Origin: Chloroflexota bacterium
Lineage (GTDB): Bacteria > Chloroflexota > Anaerolineae > B4-G1
DNA length: 10,623 nucleotides
Reading direction: 5' to 3'
NCBI GenBank assembly: GCA_024232355.1
Contig: JAAEPW010000389.1
Coordinates: 1-10,623 of the forward strand
Of the stretch, positions 1 to 6,526 are shown piece after piece (the first letter of the stretch is position 1; each line of letters begins with the position of its first letter). The notes beneath the pieces were generated by a model. That model saw only the letters and a list, made by a program, of their open reading frames with translations. It ran no database searches and was not told the origin of the DNA. Made by a program: the position numbers and the translations under genes.

Positions 1-41
1 CGGGCAGCGGTCAAACGCGGACGACGTTCAGTTTTCGACAT
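1..41 (-). CDS. 5' end of an unidentified gene (runs off the left edge)
   Basis: Only the first 13 codons are inside the window, reading MSKTERRPRLTAA on the minus strand from an ATG at 41-39. The start is supported by a Shine-Dalgarno-like AAAGGA at 56-51, 9 nt upstream, and by an intergenic region with a possible promoter and hairpin further upstream. The N-terminus is basic and carries no signal peptide or membrane segment. I do not recognise the family, and 13 residues are too few to assign one. Confidence 0.5.
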   Translation of the reverse strand, partial: MSKTERRPRLTAA

Positions 42-231
42 GGTTAGTTTTCCTTTCAGGTACCATTTGAGCCAGTGTGGTTGGGTGGCTGCGCTGTGAG
101 AAGAGTGGACAGTGAACTGCACTACTCACTCTTCCCACAGCACCTGCTACTACCATCCCTACTCTACCACACTTCTCAAATTAGTACTCCAAAAGGCGAC
201 ACCTTTTAGCTTAACACAACGCCCGCGTCAA
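42..231 (-). promoter_or_regulatory. Candidate promoter and structured leader of the left-edge gene
   Basis: Read on the minus strand, TTGACG (231-226) is followed after 17 nt by TAAAAG (208-203), a plausible but weak sigma70-like pair (5/6 and 4/6 matches). A start near 196 would give a leader of about 155 nt. The -10 candidate sits inside a perfect small hairpin, AAAAGG(191-196)/CCTTTT(202-207) with a 5-nt loop. The leader contains a long inverted repeat (93-141) and the string TGGTACC (65-59) just before the ribosome-binding site. All of this is pattern reading; no known riboswitch family is established. Confidence 0.3.
93..141. repeat. 15-bp inverted repeat with one mismatch (hairpin in leader)
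   Basis: The arm at 93-107 (GCTGTGAGAAGAGTG) pairs with 127-141 (CACTCTTCCCACAGC), with a single mismatch (A99 opposite C135). The 19-nt loop contains a smaller stem, AGTG (111-114) with CACT (120-123). No T-run follows on either strand, so it does not look like a standard intrinsic terminator. It lies in the presumed 5' leader of the minus-strand gene starting at 41. Confidence 0.6.
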
Positions 232-323
232 GCGCATTGGCGATCATGTCTATCGAATCTGAATGCTTGTTCATTATTCCTGGAATACCTCACTAGGACA
301 AATATTGTGCAAGGAGATAAAAA

Positions 324-416
324 GTGAGCAACTCGAAAACAATGCTACAAAGCGCCAAAAGATTATTGTTAAAATTAGCATCACCTTTGAATGTCTCGGA
401 CAAACCACATAAATGA
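324..416 (+). CDS. Possible 30-residue small ORF, unknown
   Basis: A GTG codon at 324 is preceded by AAGGAG at 311-316 with 7-nt spacing, an unusually good ribosome-binding site for this AT-rich region. The product would be 30 residues, starting MSNSKTMLQSAKRLLLKLAS and ending with TGA at 414-416. The first two thirds could form a basic amphipathic helix. There is no recognisable family, and the only other support is the ribosome-binding site. It could equally be a chance ORF or the stub of a decayed gene. No convincing promoter was found upstream. Confidence 0.2.
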   Translation: MSNSKTMLQSAKRLLLKLASPLNVSDKPHK

Positions 417-436
417 AATTCATATGATAACCACCG

Positions 437-821
437 CTAATTCAAGTAATAATGCCATAATACACGCGTGGCAACAGCTCTCCAAGGTTTCCATAATACT
501 GCAATTTCATTTAGCATTTCTAGAGTTGGTTTTAAAGATAACTTTTTGATCTTTCGAGTTGCCTTTGCCAAAGCTAGACCCCTTGGTGGCCAAATATCCG
601 GACGCAACAACGCTATCAGGATATATATCCGCAGTCCAAGAGCCAATCCCTTTTATTTTCATCATTGTATTTTGCACCGAGGTGTCATCCATACTACAGA
701 GTTTTTTCAGGTTGAGTCTATCTTTTAGGATGGCCTTTGACAACTCGCGACTATATACTATCTTTTGTTTGCTGAAACCAATTTCCTTCCTATTTTTGAC
801 AGTTGGATCGCACGTTAACAA
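437..821 (-). pseudogene. DNA-3-methyladenine glycosylase II (AlkA-type HhH-GPD) pseudogene
   Basis: The intact family excises alkylated bases for base-excision repair. Two minus-strand frames together give the C-terminal half of such an enzyme. The first frame (from about 821) contains GFSKQKIVYSRELSKAI and the helix-hairpin-helix core KGIGSWTADIY. The second frame continues with LIALLRPDIWPP, then LKPTLEMLNEIAVLWKPWRA, and ends LWHYYLN-stop at 439-437. The frame change lies at about 617-623 and fits a small indel after GATATATATC. The N-terminal half is missing, with an in-frame stop just before 821. The family normally has WPxGDLALA at the active site. Here it reads WPPRGLALA, so the catalytic Asp codon is GGT (580-578), a Gly. 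The gene is therefore inactivated three times over. Its broken 5' end abuts an IS1182-type relic, which suggests, but does not prove, an insertion as the first event. Confidence 0.8.
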
Positions 822-849
822 TCAAAGACTCGCCTGAAAAAAGGAGGAC

Positions 850-878
850 TTTACACGCACATGCGAGTATGGTATAGT
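850..878 (+). promoter_or_regulatory. Sigma70-like promoter of the IS1182-type relic
   Basis: TTTACA (850-855) and TATAGT (873-878) are separated by exactly 17 nt, each matching 5 of 6 consensus positions. It lies 30 bp upstream of the transposase-relic ATG at 908. It may still be active although the downstream reading frame is broken. Confidence 0.5.
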
Positions 879-907
879 AGGAACATCCCAAAGGCCGAGG
901 CAAGCCA

Positions 908-1452
908 ATGTTCAGAAAGAACGATCAACATCAGCAAATACCCCTATTTAGCAGCATTGGCGTACTGTCAGAAAAGCAGTTGGAATGTCTGAAGGAATCT
1001 TGAGCAGATACGTTCTGCCACCGGTACGACTTTATAGGACTCGACAGTATTTTGTGTGCTATACTCGGATGATCCATCTCGATCTAACATACCAATCAAT
1101 GTGCTGTTGGGACTGGATACGCTCAAGTCAGGATTTGGATGGAGCGATGCAGAAATGTTCGATCATTTTTGCCATGATGTGCAAGTGCGGTACGCATTGG
1201 GATATCGGGATTTGGGAGTGGAGCATTTCGAGTTGCGAACAGTGTACAACTTTCGGGCACGAGTCACAGACCATGTGAAAAAGACGGGAGAGAACCTGAT
1301 AGAAAAAGCATTCGAGCAGGTGACGGATGAGCAAATCGCAGCATACGAGTCAAAGACCGGCAAGCAGCAAATGGACAGCAATGGGGAGCAACATTCGGGA
1401 GATGACCAGATTGCAACTGTTGGTCAAAGTGGTAAAGCGAGCACATCAGATG
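908..1452 (+). pseudogene. IS1182-family transposase remnant (DUF772 N-terminal region)
   Basis: The start MFRKNDQHQQIPLFSSIGVL resembles the N-terminus of IS1182-type transposases. Homology runs through three frames. Frame A runs from ATG 908 and hits TGA at 1001-1003, where the family usually has Trp (ESW). It then shifts near 1056 into VLYSDDPSRSNIPINVLLGL, followed by GFGWSDAEMFDHFCHDVQVR, the hallmark ALGYRDLG and FELRTVYNFR. A second shift near 1378-1390 falls right after MDS, which probably contains the first catalytic Asp. It leads into SNIREMTRLQLLVKVVKRAH, and recognisable homology stops at about 1452. Full family members are roughly 450-550 residues, so most of the DDE catalytic domain is gone. 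No intact terminal inverted repeats could be identified. The element is dead and old. Confidence 0.85.
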
Positions 1453-1750
1453 TCGTTTCAAGTTGCGACGAAGGCGCTTTCTTGTAGTATAGGAATGATC
1501 CCGCGAAATCCCAAAGTCGGTATTTTTCAACCATCAAGCGAATCACCGAAAACGGAAAAACAAAGAAAAATCTGCGGAATCTGTGTTCATTTGTGTCCTG
1601 CCAAAAAGTGTCCGGTAGTGAAATTGGAGATAGGAACAGATCAGGCGCAATGTTTGCCAAACCCTCGCGCACATCTTGAATATCCCACCTGGGCAGAAAC
1701 ACCGCAATGTATTTTTACCACTTTTATAAACAAAAAAATAAATTAGGCCA
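1453..1750. other. Non-coding, AT-rich stretch after the transposase relic
   Basis: No credible gene on either strand. It includes a short quasi-repeated text at 1569-1598, and an A/T-rich run (about 1710-1745) ahead of the glycosyltransferase promoter region. Reading frames here show no family resemblance. I looked for the missing N-terminal half of the AlkA pseudogene on the minus strand and did not see it. Confidence 0.6.
1569..1598. repeat. Short degenerate repeat text (AATCTGCGG/AATCTGTGT)
   Basis: AATCTGCGG (1569-1577) is followed directly by AATCTGTGT (1578-1586) and then TCATTTGTGTCC (1587-1598), giving a period of about 9. Similar-looking phrases occur as dispersed intergenic text in some environmental bacterial genomes; that is recollection, not a search result. 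It is too short to classify. Confidence 0.25.
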
Positions 1751-1756
1751 GTGCGG

Positions 1757-1762
1757 TATACT
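1757..1762 (+). promoter_or_regulatory. Candidate -10 box for the glycosyltransferase gene
   Basis: TATACT matches the -10 consensus at 5 of 6 positions and would place the transcription start about 30 nt before the ATG at 1799. The sequence about 17 nt upstream is an A-run with no recognisable -35, so the promoter would need an activator or an A-tract UP-like contribution. Confidence 0.3.
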
Positions 1763-1798
1763 CATTCTCGTAGCCAAAATAGTTCAAAAAGGACACAT

Positions 1799-3184
1799 AT
1801 GCGAATTCTCATTTTTAGCAACACCTACAAACCTACCGTCAGTGGTGTGGTGACGTCTATCGCACTGTTCCGCCAGGGATTGGTCAAAGCGGGGCACAAT
1901 GTGCACATTATTGCCCCCGAGTATGAGGACTATCAGGACAAAGAGCCTTATGTCTTTCGGTTTGCGGCTCTCGACTTGCCTGAGCGGGTGGACCTATCCG
2001 TATCGCTTTCTTTCAAGACGACCATATTGCCCACAGTGCGCGGCGTCAAGCCAGCCCTCATTCATAGCCAACACCCTTTCGGGATGGGGCGACTGGCGAC
2101 TGCCTTTGCCCGTGACCTGAACCTGCCGTTGGTCTTTACGTTGCACTCGCACTATGCTGCGTATATCCAGCAATATGTGCCCATCGCGCCGAAACTGGCT
2201 GGTGTGTTGGCTGAAGAAGTTATCAAGCGATATCTGGAAAAGTGCGCCCACGTCGTAGCACCCACAGCCAAAATCCGGGATTTTATTTTGCACGAGTACG
2301 AGGCGGACGTGCCTGTGACCGTCGTGCCAACACCGGTGGATTTGAGCATGTACCACGATCTGGAACCCCAGCGCATCCGTGCCGAACTGGGATTGAAGAA
2401 CGCCGAGCTATTGGTGTACGTGGGCCGGTTGGCGGAAGAAAAGAGCCTAGATTTTTTGCTGCGAGCTTTTGCCCGGATCGTCATCCGTCGCCCTCAAGCT
2501 CGGTTGTTGTTGGTGGGTAAAGGGATGCACGAGCGCAGTTTACGACGGCTGGCGCGCAAGTTGGGCTTGGAAAAACGAATCATATTCAGTGGTCCCGTCC
2601 CTCACGACGAGATACCACATTACGTCGCTGCAGCTGATCTATTTGTTTTTGCCTCGTTGGTAGAAACGCAAGGGCTGGTGTTGATCGAGGCAATGGCAGC
2701 TGGTACCCCCGTGGTTGCAGTAGAAGCGCCTGGCTCTGCGGATGCATTGTCAGAGGGCGGCGGAATACTCATATCGGCCCAGGAAGAAACGTTTGCCGAT
2801 GCGGTGCAAATGCTGTTGGCCGACCATCCACGTCGGCGGGCGATGGGAGAACAGGCTGAGCGAGCGGTACAACGATATACGATTCCGTCCACCACCGCCC
2901 GCATGGTCAATGCCTACGAGGAGGCCATTGACGCTGGCCCACGTCCGGTCAAAAAGATGCTGGAACGGCTGTGGGAACCAAGAGAGCCAGGACACACCGC
3001 CGAAGCCTGGCGCGAAGTAGGCCATCAGATCCGCTCCCTGGGCGAGAGTCTATCCACCATTGTCAGTACCGCCTGGGAAGGGGGAGAGGACGCGCGGCAG
3101 CATTTGCACGATATGCGCTTTGGCCTGGAAGCAATGATCAGAAAAATTGATCAAGAGATGGAGATCAAGTCAAGTGATCGCTAG
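1799..3184 (+). CDS. GT4 glycosyltransferase, diacylglycerol glucosyltransferase-like, with C-terminal helical module
   Basis: The 461-residue product is a GT-B fold family 4 retaining glycosyltransferase that uses a nucleotide sugar at the inner membrane face. It begins MRILIFSNTYKPTVSGVVTS, the acceptor-side loop seen in 1,2-diacylglycerol 3-glucosyltransferase-like proteins. It has HSQHPFGMGRLA (89-100) and TLHSHYAAYIQQYVP (114-128). The donor-binding domain shows YVGRLAEEKS (R210, K215) and the E-x7-E motif ETQGLVLIE (E289, E297), followed by AMAAGTPVVA. Residues about 380-461 are an extra, predicted mostly helical tail (AWREVGHQIRSLGESLSTIV; FGLEAMIRKIDQEME) not needed for the fold. The start at 1799 is preferred over a GTG at 1751 because it has AAAAGGA 5 nt upstream and matches the family's N-terminus. 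The acceptor, lipid or otherwise, is inferred. Its 3' end overlaps the convergent PLP-enzyme gene by 15 bp. Confidence 0.88.
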   Translation: MRILIFSNTYKPTVSGVVTSIALFRQGLVKAGHNVHIIAPEYEDYQDKEPYVFRFAALDLPERVDLSVSLSFKTTILPTVRGVKPALIHSQHPFGMGRLATAFARDLNLPLVFTLHSHYAAYIQQYVPIAPKLAGVLAEEVIKRYLEKCAHVVAPTAKIRDFILHEYEADVPVTVVPTPVDLSMYHDLEPQRIRAELGLKNAELLVYVGRLAEEKSLDFLLRAFARIVIRRPQARLLLVGKGMHERSLRRLARKLGLEKRIIFSGPVPHDEIPHYVAAADLFVFASLVETQGLVLIEAMAAGTPVVAVEAPGSADALSEGGGILISAQEETFADAVQMLLADHPRRRAMGEQAERAVQRYTIPSTTARMVNAYEEAIDAGPRPVKKMLERLWEPREPGHTAEAWREVGHQIRSLGESLSTIVSTAWEGGEDARQHLHDMRFGLEAMIRKIDQEMEIKSSDR

Positions 3185-4372
3185 TGTGTCCAATGCTTGT
3201 TCCAGATCGCCAGTGATATCCTCCACCGCCTCAATGCCCACCGACAGGCGCACCAGTCCATCGCCAATGCCAATACGGCTCCGCTCCTCCGAGCTCAACG
3301 CACGATGGGAGGAATGTGCCGGGTAGAGGACCAGTGTGTAAACGTCTCCCAGAGTGGTAGCCGGGATACAGAGGCGTAGCGCTTCAAAAAAGCGGAACAC
3401 CTGGCGTTGATCGGCTTCAACCAGATCGAAAGAGACCATTCCTCCGTACCCTTTTCCGCCCAACAGCTGCCCTGCCAGTTCGTGCTGCGGATGAGACGGT
3501 AGACCGGGATAATTGACGTGGCTTACCTCGGGCCGCGTCTCCAACCAGCGGGCTACCGCCAGACCGTTTTCACAGTGCTGGCGCATTCGCAGCGGCAGGG
3601 TTCTGATTCCCCGCAGTACCAACCAGGCATCCTGGGGACCCAGGTTTGGCCCCGTCAACTTGAGCAGTTCGTACATGTCGGCTTTGCGGGCCTCCGAGGT
3701 AACCACGACACCGCCCAACACGTCACCGTGACCGCCCATATACTTGGTAGCCGAGTGAATAACCACGTCGGCGCCGAGTTTCAGGGGCTGCACCAGGCAG
3801 GGAGTGGCAAAGGTGTTGTCCACCAACAGAGCGCCCCCGTGCCGATGAGCGATGTCGGCCAGCGCGGGCAGATCGGCCACTTTGAGCAGCGGGTTGGAGA
3901 TGGTCTCTACCAGCAAAGCGACCGGTTCGAGTTCGGCGCAGGCAGCCTCGACCTGATCGAGATCGGCTACGTCCACAAAGCGCACTGTGACGCCCTGGGA
4001 GCGCATCAATTGATCCAGCAGGGCGTACGTCGCGCCATAGACATCCTGTGCGGCGACTATGGCTGAACCTGCCCGCGCGCCCGCTGCCAGCAGCGCGATG
4101 TGGATGGCCGCCATCCCCGAAGCAAAAGCCAGGCAGGTCTCTCCCTCTTCCAGTGCGGCGACGGCTTCTTCCAGCGCAGTGACGGTGGGGTTACCGTAAC
4201 GGGCATAGACGTATCCCTGGCGCGTCCCGGCAAAAACGTCGTCTAGGTCTTGCATCCGCTCATAGTAATAACCGACTGCGGGATAGATGGCGGTAACGGT
4301 GGGGCTATAGTCGGGGCGAGGGGAGCGAGTGCCCGCGTGTACGGCTCGGGTGTCCAAACGATTTGTGGTCAT
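3170..4372 (-). CDS. PLP-dependent Cys/Met-metabolism enzyme (cystathionine gamma-synthase/lyase family)
   Basis: A full-length, 400-residue fold-type I enzyme of the trans-sulfuration family, cytosolic and usually tetrameric. Visible residues: YARYGNPT with Y56 and R58 (phosphate contacts from the neighbouring subunit), DVYGATYALL with Y112 (PLP stacking), VETISNPLLKVADL, LLVDNTFATP with D185 (pyridine nitrogen), and SATKYMGGHGD with the Schiff-base Lys210. GPNLGPQDAWLVLRG and the C-terminal RLSVGIE with R375 (substrate carboxylate) follow. Methionine gamma-lyases have Cys in the YGCT position; here it is Ala114, so that assignment is not favoured. Gamma-synthase, gamma-lyase and O-acylhomoserine sulfhydrylase remain possible. 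The ATG at 4372 has GGAGG 10 nt upstream. A four-codon ORF (ATG at 4380, M-N-Q-stop) ends across the start codon. It lies 62 bp after the DinB-like gene and may be the last gene of the long minus-strand operon. Confidence 0.9.
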   Translation of the reverse strand: MTTNRLDTRAVHAGTRSPRPDYSPTVTAIYPAVGYYYERMQDLDDVFAGTRQGYVYARYGNPTVTALEEAVAALEEGETCLAFASGMAAIHIALLAAGARAGSAIVAAQDVYGATYALLDQLMRSQGVTVRFVDVADLDQVEAACAELEPVALLVETISNPLLKVADLPALADIAHRHGGALLVDNTFATPCLVQPLKLGADVVIHSATKYMGGHGDVLGGVVVTSEARKADMYELLKLTGPNLGPQDAWLVLRGIRTLPLRMRQHCENGLAVARWLETRPEVSHVNYPGLPSHPQHELAGQLLGGKGYGGMVSFDLVEADQRQVFRFFEALRLCIPATTLGDVYTLVLYPAHSSHRALSSEERSRIGIGDGLVRLSVGIEAVEDITGDLEQALDTLAIT

Positions 4373-4419
4373 TGATTCATTGCCTCCAAATAATTAACAT
4401 GTCACCCGCTCAAGCGGGT
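4373..4419 (-). promoter_or_regulatory. Leader with hairpin, SD and mini-ORF before the PLP enzyme
   Basis: A perfect 6-bp stem, ACCCGC (4404-4409) with GCGGGT (4414-4419) and a TCAA loop, lies upstream of the GGAGG at 4387-4383. On the minus strand no U-run follows it, so it is not a normal terminator of the upstream gene. On the plus strand eight T's follow, but 9 nt away. The codons ATG-AAT-CAA-TGA at 4380-4369 form a tiny ORF whose stop overlaps the main ATG (4372), the geometry of termination-reinitiation. Confidence 0.35.
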
Positions 4420-4434
4420 TTGCGGAACTTTTTT

Positions 4435-4944
4435 TTACCAGGACCCTGCATAATCCACTTTGTATGGATCCAAACCAAGGGTTGTGTATGCCCAATGCAA
4501 TTCCAAGAGCTGGCGCGTGTGCAATAGATCATGAGCCACCCAAGAAGCGAAAACATCTCCAGCCCTGATTGGCCCAAAGGGTGCGTTGTAGATCGTTTCC
4601 CAGTTTGGCGACGAGAGGTTTTTTAGCCAAAGGAGCGATTCCTTCCGCGCAGTGAGAAATCCTTGCAGGGATTCCTGGGGGTCTTGCTCGTTATAATTGT
4701 GTTCCGTCACCCAGCCTTGAGGGTTAATTTTGGGCCTTGGGCTGTCGGGATGGTGGAGGATCACATCCAAAAACACTCGGAAATCCTCTTTCTCCTCGTC
4801 AAAGAGGTGCATGATCACCTCTAAAATTGACCAGGAATCTGGGGTTGGTCTCCAACGTACTTGATGGTCGGAAGCACCTTCCACAAAGATGCGAATCCTT
4901 TGGGCATTGTCAGCCATCTGTGAGATAAAACGATCTAGATCCAT
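4435..4944 (-). CDS. DinB-like four-helix-bundle protein
   Basis: The 169-residue product has the size and pattern of the DinB/YfiT-like putative metalloenzyme superfamily, which includes thiol-dependent transferases and many uncharacterised proteins. Typical marks are WRPTPDSWSILEVIMHLFDE, with a His at position 46 in the second helix, and VAHDLLHTRQL, with His138 and His142 in the last long helix. These three His would form the divalent-metal site. The ATG at 4944 is chosen because GGAGAAAG lies just upstream and because a longer reading frame, starting at 4995, would overlap the preceding gene and add 17 non-conserved residues. It begins 16 bp after the DUF4129 gene stops and reads the same way, so co-transcription is likely. 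Base composition looks somewhat lower in GC than its neighbours, perhaps a late addition to the operon. The substrate is unknown. Confidence 0.8.
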   Translation of the reverse strand: MDLDRFISQMADNAQRIRIFVEGASDHQVRWRPTPDSWSILEVIMHLFDEEKEDFRVFLDVILHHPDSPRPKINPQGWVTEHNYNEQDPQESLQGFLTARKESLLWLKNLSSPNWETIYNAPFGPIRAGDVFASWVAHDLLHTRQLLELHWAYTTLGLDPYKVDYAGSW

Positions 4945-4960
4945 TTTCTTTCTCCAAATA

Positions 4961-6526
4961 TCAATTGTCGTGCTTTTTACGATTTCGACGCACAAGCGCC
5001 CGCAGTGCGGACTTTACTTGCTGCCAACGGGTGCGTATCCGCCGATCCTGTTCGTGATCAAAGGTGCGGCGGCTGTAGCGGGCCTCCACAAAGGCTTGGG
5101 TGAGTTGAGTCATCTCACGCTGCGCTTGGTCGAGGTGAGGTCCCAGAACAGCGTCGTATTCATTGGGGGTCTGGGCACGGCGGCGGGACAACCCTACACG
5201 GTCTGCACGCCGCAGGATACTGAGATAATAGTACAGAATACGTTCGCGGGGTGACATTGCGCCCAACCGGAAAAGGTTAAAGGGTGACTCTGGAGATTCC
5301 GGGCGCACCTGCCGCCGCAACCTACGCGGGAGACGTGCACTGACAGCCTCCATCAACCCCGTCAGACGACGCCAGAGAGCAGTCAAAAAGTCGCGTAAAA
5401 GGCGAACGGGTTTGAACGCAGTTAATGCTGTCAACAGCTCGGGACGATCGTGCAAGTAACTGCGAATCACATAGATCACCATCCCTAGTGCAGCGACCCA
5501 AAAGACAAGTGAGCGCAGTATCTCCCACCAATTGGGAGCAACGCTGCCAGTGGCCGGAGGGACGATCTCTGGAGAAAGTTGAGGCAGTTGAGGCATGGTT
5601 TCTGGAGAAGACTCGTCACCAAACAGCCAGGCGAACGGCAGAAAGAAAAGCCCAATGAGGAACGAAAGGAACATGCCAATCATCGTGACGATGTATCCGA
5701 GGATGTATATGAGCGTGGAAGCTACCTCTAACAAACTGAACGTATAGCTTGTTGGGAGCAAAAAGGCGATCAATGCGGCCAAACCGATAAAGATGAGACT
5801 GTAGCGTATCCAATGACTTGCCAGATCCTCTGCCACTTGGACCTTTTGCCCCTGCCACAGCCGATACAGCCTAGTAAAGTGCGATTGTCCCAACATGGTC
5901 AAACCCAGCAAAAAATAGAGCAGCACATTGAGCACCATTCCAGGCACCGATGGGTGACTCGTATCCAACAGAGTGGCAATGCCGAGCCGGGCAATTCCGG
6001 CAATGATCAACAGCACGACACCGCCTACAAAGAAGCGGTTGGCGAGACGTTCCTGGGGAAAAACGTAGAGCGGCGTGTGCTCGGGAGGTTCGCCGATCTG
6101 TTCCAGGTCTTTGGTCGTCTGGATGGATGCCAGCCAGGAGAAAAAAGCCAGCAAAAAGGCAACGCTGGTCTCGGGATCGAGGAAAATGCTTAATGGAGCA
6201 TAAGGCCAAGCTCGGATATCCGCCATAATGTCGATCCACCGATCACCCACATAGCCGCCAATTTTGAGCAGGATGAAAATCATCGCAACCTCAATGACAC
6301 GAAAGCGCATAACGTCGCTGCCCCGCATCTCTCTGGAGCGGATCAGGCGGTACGAGTAGTGAGCCTCCATCGCTGCCAGCACGCATCCTCCGACGAGAAG
6401 TATTCTGTTCAAGGCGGGGAAAAACAAGTTGACCAAATCCGCCAATGAAAGAGCGATACAGCCAACCATCACCCCAACCGCCAGCGGACGGAACACGTTC
6501 TCTCCCCACGCACTGCGCTGGTTCAT
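4961..6526 (-). CDS. Polytopic membrane protein with C-terminal DUF4129 domain
   Basis: A 521-residue membrane protein with about ten predicted transmembrane segments: roughly residues 11-36, 41-62, 76-95, 120-137, 163-187, 193-216, 238-258, 263-283, 284-303 and 332-356. A basic stretch (375-410) leads to a cytosolic C-terminal DUF4129 domain, seen as ERILYYYLSILRRADRVGLS followed by RAQTPNEYDAVL and a long helix to the end. DUF4129 usually ends TgpA-like proteins that carry a transglutaminase domain; here no such domain or Cys-His-Asp triad is visible. The start at 6526 overlaps the DUF58 stop as ATGA and has GGAGG 7 nt upstream. A frame open back to 6730 lies inside the DUF58 gene and is not the real start. 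With MoxR and DUF58 it forms the usual membrane-associated trio. Its molecular function is not established. Confidence 0.85.
   Translation of the reverse strand: MNQRSAWGENVFRPLAVGVMVGCIALSLADLVNLFFPALNRILLVGGCVLAAMEAHYSYRLIRSREMRGSDVMRFRVIEVAMIFILLKIGGYVGDRWIDIMADIRAWPYAPLSIFLDPETSVAFLLAFFSWLASIQTTKDLEQIGEPPEHTPLYVFPQERLANRFFVGGVVLLIIAGIARLGIATLLDTSHPSVPGMVLNVLLYFLLGLTMLGQSHFTRLYRLWQGQKVQVAEDLASHWIRYSLIFIGLAALIAFLLPTSYTFSLLEVASTLIYILGYIVTMIGMFLSFLIGLFFLPFAWLFGDESSPETMPQLPQLSPEIVPPATGSVAPNWWEILRSLVFWVAALGMVIYVIRSYLHDRPELLTALTAFKPVRLLRDFLTALWRRLTGLMEAVSARLPRRLRRQVRPESPESPFNLFRLGAMSPRERILYYYLSILRRADRVGLSRRRAQTPNEYDAVLGPHLDQAQREMTQLTQAFVEARYSRRTFDHEQDRRIRTRWQQVKSALRALVRRNRKKHDN

Noticed and set aside
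66..76. TTTGAGCCA shared by the left end (from 67) and the right intergenic region (from 10441)
   Set aside because: Only about 9-10 identical bases with diverging flanks; expected by chance in 10 kb.
112..327. 71-codon plus-strand frame rich in Thr, Ser and Tyr
   Set aside because: Low-complexity translation of a pyrimidine-rich hairpin region, with no ribosome-binding site and no family resemblance.
1424..1702. 92-codon minus-strand frame behind the transposase relic
   Set aside because: Checked as a possible displaced N-terminal half of the glycosylase, but it has none of the expected motifs and reads across the relic in antisense.
1751..1798. GTG start 16 codons upstream of the glycosyltransferase ATG
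   Set aside because: It would overlap the candidate -10 box, has no ribosome-binding site, and adds residues before the conserved MRIL start.
3518..4066. 182-codon plus-strand frame opposite the PLP-enzyme gene
   Set aside because: Antisense shadow caused by the codon bias of the true gene; no recognisable domain.
4404..4436. Possible plus-strand intrinsic terminator (stem then eight T's)
   Set aside because: The T-run is 9 nt from the stem and no plus-strand gene ends nearby. The T's are the complement of A's after the DinB-like stop. At best it would stop antisense read-through.
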